Assembly: GCA_965140405.1 (NCBI GenBank)
Contig: OZ223208.1
Coordinates: 1,984,001 to 2,048,000, forward strand
Source: G963556115 sp963666605
GTDB taxonomy: Bacteria; Planctomycetota; SZUA-567
Direction: 5' to 3'
Length of the DNA: 64,000 nucleotides
How positions within the stretch are numbered: position 1 is the stretch's first letter; each line of letters starts with the position of its first letter. Positions 25,048 through 32,572 of this stretch are shown here, piece after piece. The notes under the pieces are model-generated. The model was not told the DNA's origin and ran no database searches. It saw only the letters and a list, made by a program, of their open reading frames with translations. Position numbers and translations under genes: made by a program.

Positions 25048-26102
25048 GTTGGGACAGTTCCATAAGAGCTATGCTTGAAAGAAGAAAGAATGGTATCGTG
25101 GCTTTTCTGCTTAGAACTGCATTGTATCCACTTGCTGTCGTATATTCTTTCATTATGAAGACAAGATATAAAGCGTACTCAGAGAACTGGGTCTCACGGT
25201 CACGAGCTCCAATGCCTGTAATAAGTGTTGGCAATATTTCATTGGGGGGCACAGGTAAGACTCCTTTCGTTATCATGCTTTGTCGCCTACTCAAGAGTAT
25301 GCAGATAAAACCGGGTATTCTTATACGAGGCTATAAGTCAAAGGATCCATATCATTCTGACGAGGTAACGTTATATAGGAATTTACTCCCTGAAGTTAAG
25401 GTATATCCAGGAAAAAATAGAGTGTTGTCAGCGATTGAGGCCGCTAATGATGGGGTCGAACTCCTCGTGCTTGATGATGGATTTCAGCATTTAAAATTGA
25501 TGAGAGATATGGATATCGTTCTATTGGATGTAAACTCCCCGTTTGGAGGAGGTAGAGTCTTTCCAGGCGGTATGCTTAGAGAACCAATTGAAGCTCTTAA
25601 GAGATCGGATCTATTTATATTGACGAGAGTTGATCAGGTAAGTAATGACAAACTTGCTAAAATTCAGAAAGAATTAAAGAAATATGCTCCCAATGTTCCT
25701 GTATTACAGAGTACTCATCGACCGTCTAGATTCTATGATATGACAGGAAAGTCTCATGACTTGCAGGAATTGGTTGGACTCAGAGTCGTGGCTATAAGCG
25801 GTATTGGTCAGCCGGAGGCTTTTGCACAGACACTTAGAGAGTTAGGTGCTGATGTTAGAGAGGTTGTTGCCTTTTCTGACCATAATGAATACACAGCTGG
25901 TCAGTTTTCAAAAGCTCTTTCCAAAGTTGATAGCTCTCTTATACCCATTGTTACTGAGAAGGATGCTGTAAAGCTAAATCAAGTATTGTCTGATGGTTAT
26001 AAACAAGATGTCTTTGTGCTTGGGATTGATCTTAGAGTGGTAGGGGTGCCGTATTTGAAGGAGTGGATTGAAGAGGTACTTGAGGACGCTCCAATAGTGT
26101 AA
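25044..26102 (+). CDS. lpxK: Tetraacyldisaccharide 4'-kinase LpxK
   Basis: 352 residues. This inner-membrane-associated kinase phosphorylates the lipid A disaccharide precursor at the 4' position. The N-terminal hydrophobic stretch (about 20-38) fits membrane association; the P-loop SVGNISLGGTGKT ends at residue 73; DDGFQH is at 144-149; GGRVFPGGMLREP and VTEKDAVKL complete the family pattern. Its presence shows that the organism makes lipid A. It overlaps the end of the TPR gene by 4 bp. Two minus-strand genes follow, separated by a shared hairpin. Confidence 0.96.
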   Translation: MSWDSSIRAMLERRKNGIVAFLLRTALYPLAVVYSFIMKTRYKAYSENWVSRSRAPMPVISVGNISLGGTGKTPFVIMLCRLLKSMQIKPGILIRGYKSKDPYHSDEVTLYRNLLPEVKVYPGKNRVLSAIEAANDGVELLVLDDGFQHLKLMRDMDIVLLDVNSPFGGGRVFPGGMLREPIEALKRSDLFILTRVDQVSNDKLAKIQKELKKYAPNVPVLQSTHRPSRFYDMTGKSHDLQELVGLRVVAISGIGQPEAFAQTLRELGADVREVVAFSDHNEYTAGQFSKALSKVDSSLIPIVTEKDAVKLNQVLSDGYKQDVFVLGIDLRVVGVPYLKEWIEEVLEDAPIV

Positions 26103-26137
26103 AGGTGGCTGATACTGTCAGGTTGAGAAATTAATTT

Positions 26138-26177
26138 TAGATCTGGTATTAAAATAATATTTTCTATACCAGATCTA
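26138..26177. terminator. Terminator between lpxK and the reductase gene
   Basis: TAGATCTGGTAT (26138-26149) pairs with ATACCAGATCTA (26166-26177) around a 16-nt AT-rich loop. It lies between convergent stop codons and can serve both. Confidence 0.7.
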
Positions 26178-26184
26178 CTAGTTA

Positions 26185-26862
26185 TTAAACAGAGATATAT
26201 TCATCAACTCCGACACCTTTTGTGAATTCTTCAAGTCCTATGCGGTCTATAAATCGTCCCATGCGCTCATGCTTCTTTGCGTTTGCTTTGTAGAATTCGA
26301 TAATTTTATCAATTTGAGATTTGGCTTGATCGTCATCTAAACCACGTACTATTCGATCTGAAATTCTTGGCATACCGCCTCCACAACCACCTACAAATAC
26401 ATCCCAGCCATTTCGGTTGCCAACTAGACCGATATCCTTGATTGGTGTCTCTGCGCACTTATTACCGCAACCAGCTACACCAAATTTTAGTTTTCCTGGT
26501 AATTCCATTCCGTGGAACTTAGTGTCTAAGTACATACCCATATTTAGTGAATCCTGTTGGCCTTTTTTGCAGAAGGTAGTTCCAGGGCATGCTTTTATAC
26601 TGCGTACGCATAGACCTACAGCCGCTCCGGCTTGCATTTCAAGGTCTTTCCATACATTATCTATGTCTTCTTCCTTAAGGCCAATAATTGCAATGCGGGC
26701 TGCGCTTGTTATCTTTAGAGCTTGAGCCTCATACTTATCTGCAACATCTGCAAGCTTTCTAAGCATATCTGAGGTGATAATACCACATGGTACATGTGGA
26801 GCTACCGCATAGGTCTCTTTATTACGTTGTAGGACAACTCCTTTGTCTCCGTCACTCAACAT
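26185..26862 (-). CDS. Small siroheme-type nitrite/sulfite reductase-like protein
   Basis: 225 residues with the siroheme-[4Fe-4S] reductase pattern: C92 and C98 in CPGTTFC, then C132 and C136 in GCGNKC, i.e. CX5C...CX3C. The N-terminal ferredoxin-like half region (residues 1-70) is present once, so this is half the size of normal assimilatory reductases (about 500 residues) and resembles the stand-alone NirB-tail-like proteins of anaerobes. It probably binds siroheme and an iron-sulfur cluster, but whether it reduces nitrite, sulfite or something else cannot be said. No siroheme synthesis or flavoprotein partner is nearby. AGGAG is placed before the ATG. Confidence 0.85.
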   Translation of the reverse strand: MLSDGDKGVVLQRNKETYAVAPHVPCGIITSDMLRKLADVADKYEAQALKITSAARIAIIGLKEEDIDNVWKDLEMQAGAAVGLCVRSIKACPGTTFCKKGQQDSLNMGMYLDTKFHGMELPGKLKFGVAGCGNKCAETPIKDIGLVGNRNGWDVFVGGCGGGMPRISDRIVRGLDDDQAKSQIDKIIEFYKANAKKHERMGRFIDRIGLEEFTKGVGVDEYISV

Positions 26863-26904
26863 TACTTTTTTCTCTCCTAATAATTATAAAAATACCGTAT
26901 ATTT

Positions 26905-26932
26905 ATAAAAAAGCCTCTACAAGTAGAGGCTT
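26905..26932 (-). terminator. Terminator of the FKBP gene
   Basis: AAGCCTCTAC-AA-GTAGAGGCTT (26911-26932) is a perfect stem; the minus strand continues with a T-run. It lies just after the FKBP stop. Confidence 0.88.
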
Positions 26933-26942
26933 AATTCATTAT

Positions 26943-27584
26943 TTATAAGATCTCTTCTAGCTTGATCTCAAAAATTAGTACCTCACCTGGACCGATCGAA
27001 GGCGGTGCTCCACGTTCGCCGTAGGCAAGTTCTGAAGGGAGGTAGACCTTCCATTCACTACCTGTCGTCATCATTGTCAGTGCTTCTGTCCAACCTTTAA
27101 TTACTTGGCTAGGGCTAAATACAGTTGGTTCGCCTCTTGAATATGAGCTATCAAATTCGGTGCCATCAATTAGGCAACCTCTATAATGAACTTTTACCTG
27201 ATCTTCAACTTTTGGTGATTTTTTCCCATCTCCTTCTGCAAGGATTTCGTACTGCATGCCACTCTCTGTTACGAGAATGCCTTCCTTCTTAGCGTTTTCC
27301 TCGAGAAATTTGACACCAACTTCATTATTTGCTTTCTGAGCTTCAGCTTGCTTAGACTCCATCTTTGTTCTGAATGCTTCAAGGGCTTGCTCAATCTCTT
27401 CACGAGTAATACGTGCTTCATTACCCTCAATACCATCTCTAATTCCTTCAAAGAAAACATCAATATTGAGTTCTTCCTTGATTGAACCGATGTCCATATC
27501 TCTATTGAGGTAAGCTGCAGTTGTAAGACCGATAGAATAACTTGCTTTTTCCTTGGTTGATTTTAGTTTGATTTTTTTTGACAT
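26943..27584 (-). CDS. FKBP-type peptidyl-prolyl isomerase, Mip/FklB-like, cytoplasmic
   Basis: 213 residues. Residues about 10-95 are the helical FKBP N-terminal dimerisation domain (KASYSIGLTTAAYL...), and residues about 110-213 are the FKBP catalytic domain (VHYRGCLIDGTEFDSSYSRGEPTVF, QVIKGWTEALTMM, ELAYGERGAPPSIGPGEVLIFEI). It catalyses cis-trans isomerisation at proline. Unlike Mip and FkpA it has no signal peptide: the N-terminus MSKKIKLKSTKEK is hydrophilic, so it should stay in the cytoplasm like FklB. AGGA precedes the ATG. It stands alone with its own terminator. Confidence 0.93.
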   Translation of the reverse strand: MSKKIKLKSTKEKASYSIGLTTAAYLNRDMDIGSIKEELNIDVFFEGIRDGIEGNEARITREEIEQALEAFRTKMESKQAEAQKANNEVGVKFLEENAKKEGILVTESGMQYEILAEGDGKKSPKVEDQVKVHYRGCLIDGTEFDSSYSRGEPTVFSPSQVIKGWTEALTMMTTGSEWKVYLPSELAYGERGAPPSIGPGEVLIFEIKLEEIL

Positions 27585-27699
27585 ATCTTCCTAACAATTG
27601 TTGTAAACATAATGTTCGATTAAAAAATATATAAGTACAATATTATCTAATTTAATTATACAGATAAAAAACAGCTCTACAAGGGAGAATAATTGGTTT

Positions 27700-28551
27700 T
27701 TAACCTTGTGTTAGTGCAATGCTCGGTGGTGAAAATTCAAAATTACATAAGCTATGGAAGTATGAAGTATCCAAGTGGGTATCATCAGGGCGCTTCTCTG
27801 TCGTTGGTGCTGGTAAATCTAAATTGATAACAAGGGATTCATCATAACCTGCTGATCTAGCGAAGATTCTAGCAAACTCTGCCTTTGTTGTTCGTTCTTG
27901 TGCACTGAGGTGTACAATACCTGTTACCTCTTTCTCAAGCAATTGAACCGTTGCTCTGGCTATATCATCAGCAAGGGTATAGAACCTGCTGGCTTTATTA
28001 TCAAAAGCAACCGTTTTTCCTAAAGACAATTGTTGGTTTATTTTGTATATGAGGTTTCTCGTGTCAGACAGGTCGGCTCTAAATAGTGCAGGTATGCGTA
28101 GGACTAGGTGATTCGGAACAGTTTGTGCGGCAAGTTCACCAGCTAGTTTACTCCTACCGTAGGCGTTTAGTGGGTAAGTATGATCTGATTCGGAATATGG
28201 TGGGTTTTTACCGTTAAAAACATAGTCTGTTGATATATGTACCAATGTGGTATCAAATTCTTTAGCAGCTTTAGCAAGATTTTCAACTCCAGCAGAATTA
28301 ATTCCGTATGCATCTACAGGGGAATTCAAGCAACTTTCAGGGTCTCTGTCTGCAGAACAGTTTATTATATGGGTGTAGTTTCCAGCTTTCATTACACTCA
28401 TGATGCAATCAAAATCTCTTATATCAAGTTTTATTGCACCATTCGAGAGGTCATTATTTCCACATAAAGTGCACTCATGGTTATTTTTTGAGAGTTCGGT
28501 AGCAAAGCACCTACCTAGTAATCCGTTGGCTCCTGTTAATAGTACTTTCAT
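27700..28551 (-). CDS. RmlD-like dTDP-4-dehydrorhamnose reductase family protein
   Basis: 283 residues of the extended short-chain dehydrogenase fold. The nucleotide motif GANGLLG (7-13), the STDYVFNG block (about 107-114) and catalytic YxxxK at Y131-K135 (YGRSK) follow the RmlD pattern; TFPY-like segment NPPYSESDHTYPLNAYG agrees. RmlD makes dTDP-L-rhamnose for surface polysaccharide. The rmlA, rmlB and rmlC genes are not adjacent, so specificity is unproven; related proteins act on other nucleotide sugars. GAGGAG precedes the ATG. Confidence 0.82.
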   Translation of the reverse strand: MKVLLTGANGLLGRCFATELSKNNHECTLCGNNDLSNGAIKLDIRDFDCIMSVMKAGNYTHIINCSADRDPESCLNSPVDAYGINSAGVENLAKAAKEFDTTLVHISTDYVFNGKNPPYSESDHTYPLNAYGRSKLAGELAAQTVPNHLVLRIPALFRADLSDTRNLIYKINQQLSLGKTVAFDNKASRFYTLADDIARATVQLLEKEVTGIVHLSAQERTTKAEFARIFARSAGYDESLVINLDLPAPTTEKRPDDTHLDTSYFHSLCNFEFSPPSIALTQG

Positions 28552-28573
28552 TATTTCTCCTCGTTATTAAATA

Positions 28574-28603
28574 TATCAGGACACGGTAAGACGTGTCCTG
28601 ATA
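28574..28603 (-). terminator. Terminator after the membrane-anchored protein gene
   Basis: TATCAGGACACG (28574-28585) pairs with CGTGTCCTGATA (28592-28603), 6-nt loop, followed by TATTTAAT on the minus strand. It lies between two same-strand genes and separates them into two units. Confidence 0.75.
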
Positions 28604-28625
28604 AGATTGAAATCATGCTTATTGG

Positions 28626-29534
28626 CTATTCACTATCGGCGAATGGCTTAACTTTTGACCATGTTATGTCATCACCACTAAAAGTAACCCTCCAAGCTTG
28701 AGCTGAAGATATATCGAGAATCACGGCAGAATTTTTGGTCTCACCTTCAAGAATATAGTTTTGAATTGCACTCTTCTTTGCTTCTTCTGGCTTGCCTAGG
28801 CTAGTCCAAAATGAATCACCTTCTAATAGTACTTTTACCTGAGCTGTAGAAGTATCTATTGCATATACAATGCCTGTGCCTACAACGGTACTGGTAGAGT
28901 AACGCTGTGGATACTTTTGTTGTAAATTACGCTCTTCTTGAATTGCTGGGTTGACAATTGCTTTTTCCTTGGGCTCTGAATCTGATATATCAGTTATTCC
29001 GCCTAATGGTTCACCCTTTTTACCTTCTTCAGCTTGGACTTTAGCTTGGTCGTCTTTTGATACCTCAAGTGTTCCTTCAGTATTTACAATACCAGTTTGA
29101 GTCTGCTCTTTATCAGTATTGTCTTTTTCAGAATAAGTTGCAGACTTCTTACTCAGCTTTTTATTATGATCTTCAATAGCTTTTTCCATTAAATCAGTGT
29201 TATTACTGTAATTTTTCTCAATTATCTTTTTCCCATTAATGCTTGATAAAAGTTTTTCATGCTCATTCTTAGGCTCTTCAGCAGTTGGTTGAATATTTTG
29301 TGGCTGTATGGTAGGAGTTGGAGCTTGTTCTACGTTATTCACTGCTGTCGGTTTATGAGGTTTTACTTCTTGAATATCTAGTGCTTTTTGAACTGTAGGT
29401 TTTTGGACATTTACGTGGTTTTTTACATCAGTTTTGTGTCTAGGTCTTTCACCGACAATGATAAAAATAACTGCAAATACAACTATTAACGAAATAGCAA
29501 TTTTTTTTAGGTTATTATTCTCTAAGATATTCAT
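28626..29534 (-). CDS. Membrane-anchored protein with low-complexity linker, unknown function
   Basis: 302 residues. One N-terminal transmembrane helix (about residues 10-27, KIAISLIVVFAVIFIIVG) is followed by about 180 residues of low-complexity sequence rich in K, E, Q, P and T, which should be an extended periplasmic linker. The last ~90 residues look folded (STVVGTGIVYAIDTSTAQVKVLLEG, then AVILDISSAQAWRVTFSG). The overall design resembles envelope-spanning proteins such as TonB, but no TonB C-terminal motif is seen and I do not recognise a family. AAGGGA precedes the ATG. It is divergent from the phosphofructokinase gene. Confidence 0.7.
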   Translation of the reverse strand: MNILENNNLKKIAISLIVVFAVIFIIVGERPRHKTDVKNHVNVQKPTVQKALDIQEVKPHKPTAVNNVEQAPTPTIQPQNIQPTAEEPKNEHEKLLSSINGKKIIEKNYSNNTDLMEKAIEDHNKKLSKKSATYSEKDNTDKEQTQTGIVNTEGTLEVSKDDQAKVQAEEGKKGEPLGGITDISDSEPKEKAIVNPAIQEERNLQQKYPQRYSTSTVVGTGIVYAIDTSTAQVKVLLEGDSFWTSLGKPEEAKKSAIQNYILEGETKNSAVILDISSAQAWRVTFSGDDITWSKVKPFADSE

Positions 29535-29780
29535 TATTATTATCCCTTAATAAAAGTGTCAAAACTGATATTTATTATACACTAATAATTTATACTAACA
29601 TATTTCAAATGTTTTGTGAATATCTTTTTTAAAATCCAACATAAAAGTATAATAAATCACCATTATGGACAATATAATATAAATAGAATTTGTAATATTA
29701 CCTAAAAAGGATAAAATAATATCAATTCAAATTATTAACTTTATTAACATCGGTAAATATAATATGGAGGATAAAGAAGG

Positions 29781-31148
29781 ATGTCTGAACTAGAAGAAAA
29801 TAGACGGGGACTTGTTGACTATCATGCTGATATTAAAGAGATTAGCGTTGACTGCTTAGGCGAACCTAGGATAAAGTCAAGCTTTGCTGAAATAGCACTT
29901 GTCGGTGGCGGCTCTGATGTCTATATAAATGATTCACAGTTTGCTTTGGCAGAGACAAACTTTAAAGATGATGATCTAGATGATGGTGTTTTTGAAGCAA
30001 CTGGAAAACCTAATGTTTCATTTGAAATATCTGGACCGAGAGAGAAGATCTTTTTTGACCCGTCAAAGACAAAAGCTGCTATTGTCACTTGTGGTGGTCT
30101 TTGTCCAGGACTCAATGATGTGATTAGAGCAATCGTTCTGGGGCTATACAGGAATTATGATGTAAAGAATATCTATGGAGTGAAGTATGGTTATCAGGGG
30201 TTTATCGCTAAATATAAGCATGAGTTTGTAGAGTTAAATCCTGAAGTTGTTGATGGTTGGCAGGATTTGGGCGGTACAATGCTAGGTTCATCACGAGGGC
30301 AGCAGGATATAGGTGAAATAGTAGACTGCCTTGAAAATTCAGGAATCAACTTGTTATTTGTAATCGGTGGTGATGGTACTATGAAGGGAGCCATGTCTAT
30401 TGCACAAGAGGTTAAAAAAAGAGGTATTAAGATCTCTGTAATAGGTATTCCAAAAACGATTGATAATGATATTGAGATTATCGATGAAACGTTTGGTTTC
30501 AGAACTGCTGTTGATGCCGCTCGTCTTATTTTAAAATGTGCTCACGTTGAATCAAAAGGTGCCCCAGATTGCATAGGACTTGTAAAACTTATGGGGCGTG
30601 ATTCTGGTTTTATTGCTTGTCACGCAGCAATGGCTATGAGTGATGTGAACTTTGTATTGATTCCTGAGCAAAAAATTGATCTCGAAAAATTCCTTAATTG
30701 CCTAGAAGAGCGACTAGCTGGGAGTCATCATGCTGTAATTGCTGTCGCTGAAGGTGCGGGGCAGGAACTGATGGGAGGGTGTAGGACTACTGATAAATCT
30801 GGAAATATCCTTCATGATGATATTGGTCTCTTCCTAAAAGAGAAGATTGAAGAGTTTTCAGCGAAGAAGGGGCATGATTATACCGTTAAGTACTTCGATC
30901 CAAGCTACCTTGTAAGGAGTGTGCCGTCAAATGGTTTTGATAGTACATACTGCTTAAACCTTGGACTTGATGCTGTCCATGCTGCTATGGCTGGAAAAAC
31001 CTCAATGATTATTGGTACTGTTAATAACCAGCTTTGTCATATTCCTATGTCAATGGTTGCAGGAAAACGTAAATATGTAGATATCAAGGGTGCACTTTGG
31101 AGAATGGTAGTACAGAGCACTGGCCAGACTGTTAAATTTCATAAATAG
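29781..31148 (+). CDS. 6-phosphofructokinase, long ATP-type
   Basis: 455 residues of the PfkA superfamily, long form with a ~90-residue N-terminal extension as seen in spirochaete, chlamydial and related enzymes. Landmarks: CGGLCPGLN (about 104-112), GGDGT (196-200), PKTIDND (224-230) and MGRDSGF (271-277). A glycine at the phosphoryl-donor site (GGDGT, not GGDD) points to ATP rather than pyrophosphate, while K225 in PKTIDND is the residue common to PPi enzymes and to ATP-using long-form members. ATP is therefore preferred but not certain. GGAGG precedes the ATG. The CheR-like gene follows after 13 bp. Confidence 0.93.
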   Translation: MSELEENRRGLVDYHADIKEISVDCLGEPRIKSSFAEIALVGGGSDVYINDSQFALAETNFKDDDLDDGVFEATGKPNVSFEISGPREKIFFDPSKTKAAIVTCGGLCPGLNDVIRAIVLGLYRNYDVKNIYGVKYGYQGFIAKYKHEFVELNPEVVDGWQDLGGTMLGSSRGQQDIGEIVDCLENSGINLLFVIGGDGTMKGAMSIAQEVKKRGIKISVIGIPKTIDNDIEIIDETFGFRTAVDAARLILKCAHVESKGAPDCIGLVKLMGRDSGFIACHAAMAMSDVNFVLIPEQKIDLEKFLNCLEERLAGSHHAVIAVAEGAGQELMGGCRTTDKSGNILHDDIGLFLKEKIEEFSAKKGHDYTVKYFDPSYLVRSVPSNGFDSTYCLNLGLDAVHAAMAGKTSMIIGTVNNQLCHIPMSMVAGKRKYVDIKGALWRMVVQSTGQTVKFHK

Positions 31149-31161
31149 TAAAGGTTTTATA

Positions 31162-31872
31162 ATGGCAAAGATTCGCGTTTCATCACGAGCTTTAAATCCC
31201 TTATCAAAATATGATGATCCAAGTAAGACATTTTGCTGTAATACACAAGCAAAAGCAACAACTGCAACAAAGCTTTTTAGAGATGATGAGATGCTTAATG
31301 CTTTAAAGAGAATTGTGATCCCGCAGTATTTTGACACAAAAATACGCCGTGGGCTAGATGTGTGGAGTGCTGGTTGTTCAAGTGGTGAAGAAGTATATTC
31401 GCTAGCAAGTATTGCACTTTATATGTTTAAACGTGCGACTGAGTCATCGAAAGTTACTATTTTTGGAACAGATATTAGTACCGATCAACTGAGTAAGGGA
31501 AAGAGAGGGCGGTATCTGCAAGGTAGTTCTGAAATGACTTTATCGAAGTATAAAAACGTACTCCTTCCATATGCTAAGATTTCAGATGGAGTAATACAAA
31601 TGGGTGCTGAGATTAGGTCTCATGTAAAATTTGGTAAGTTTGATCTTAGGCGTCGACCTAGAAATCATACTTTTAACTATATAACTTGTAATCATGTCTT
31701 TCAGTATTACGACGATAGTCTTCAAATTGAATTTGTACGCAATTTTTTGTCAGTATTAAAACCTAGTGGTATCCTCTTTATTGAAGGTTTGACTGCGGAA
31801 GCATTGAAAAAATCAGAGATAGAGCAAATTCGAGGGTATCGTAATTTATTCAAACCGAGTGGGTCAGAGTGA
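31162..31872 (+). CDS. CheR-like SAM-dependent methyltransferase
   Basis: 236 residues. Motifs LDVWSAGCSSGEEVYSLAS (66-84), the acidic-loop FGTDIST and ITCNHVFQYYDD followed by NFLSVLKPSGILFIEG match the catalytic domain of CheR-type protein glutamate methyltransferases. The usual N-terminal helical CheR domain is reduced: only ~60 residues precede motif I. No chemoreceptor or cheB is adjacent, so the substrate may not be a chemoreceptor. It follows pfk closely and precedes the pentapeptide protein by 4 bp, which suggests one operon. Confidence 0.82.
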   Translation: MAKIRVSSRALNPLSKYDDPSKTFCCNTQAKATTATKLFRDDEMLNALKRIVIPQYFDTKIRRGLDVWSAGCSSGEEVYSLASIALYMFKRATESSKVTIFGTDISTDQLSKGKRGRYLQGSSEMTLSKYKNVLLPYAKISDGVIQMGAEIRSHVKFGKFDLRRRPRNHTFNYITCNHVFQYYDDSLQIEFVRNFLSVLKPSGILFIEGLTAEALKKSEIEQIRGYRNLFKPSGSE

Positions 31873-31876
31873 GTCT

Positions 31877-32449
31877 ATGGGTAAGTCATTTATTTGTGAA
31901 AAGACCTTTGAAAGAATGGATTATTCTGAGATCATTAGGGATTATAATGAATTTGATGGGTGCATATTCTGTGGGTGCAATTTTTTAGAGTCAGACCTAA
32001 GTGGAATTAAGTTTTTTAATTGTACATTTATAGAGTCGGATTTGAGTATGTCACGTTTGAATGATGTCGTCTTTCGTGAAGCATTATTTCAAGGGTGTAA
32101 AATGCTTGGAATGAATTTTAATGATTGTAGTCAGTTACTATTGTCATTCACATTTGAGGACTCTGTATTAAATTTTTCTTCCTTTAATGAATTATCTATC
32201 AAAGGAACAAATTTCAGTCGCTGTCGCCTCGAAGAGTCTTCATTTGTAAATACTGATCTTCAAGAGTCTGTGTTCTGTGATTGTGATCTTGATAGAGCGC
32301 AGTTCAGTAATACAAATTTATACAAGGCTGATCTAAGCACTTCTTGTAATTACATAATTGATCCTGAGTATAATAGGATCAAACAAGCGCGCTTTTCAGC
32401 TATAGGTTTGGAAGGTTTATTAGCAAAATATAATATCATTGTTACTTGA
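31877..32449 (+). CDS. Pentapeptide-repeat protein
   Basis: 190 residues from the ATG at 31877; a GTG at 31859 is in frame but overlaps the upstream gene. From about residue 15 on, the sequence has a five-residue period with central Phe/Leu (CIFCGCNFLESDLSGIKFFN, then CTFIESDLSMSRL, NFSRCRLEESSFVNTDLQES), which should form a right-handed quadrilateral beta-helix. Size and style resemble Qnr/McbG-type proteins that mimic DNA and protect gyrase, but many pentapeptide proteins have other or unknown roles. It ends the pfk-CheR unit. Confidence 0.85.
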   Translation: MGKSFICEKTFERMDYSEIIRDYNEFDGCIFCGCNFLESDLSGIKFFNCTFIESDLSMSRLNDVVFREALFQGCKMLGMNFNDCSQLLLSFTFEDSVLNFSSFNELSIKGTNFSRCRLEESSFVNTDLQESVFCDCDLDRAQFSNTNLYKADLSTSCNYIIDPEYNRIKQARFSAIGLEGLLAKYNIIVT

Positions 32450-32490
32450 TTGTCTATTTATAAAAGGCTATCTTGTATGCACTGAGTTAA

Positions 32491-32531
32491 TTAATAAATG
32501 GAGTAAGCTATAAGCTTACTCCATTTATTAA
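32491..32531. terminator. Bidirectional terminator before dnaK
   Basis: A 19-bp perfect stem, TTAATAAATGGAGTAAGCT (32491-32509) with its complement (32513-32531), 3-nt loop, between convergent genes. AT-rich stem ends supply A/T tracts on both sides. Confidence 0.85.
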
Positions 32532-32572
32532 TTACATAAACTATTCTTTACTGTGAATGAAGAATAAAAGAA

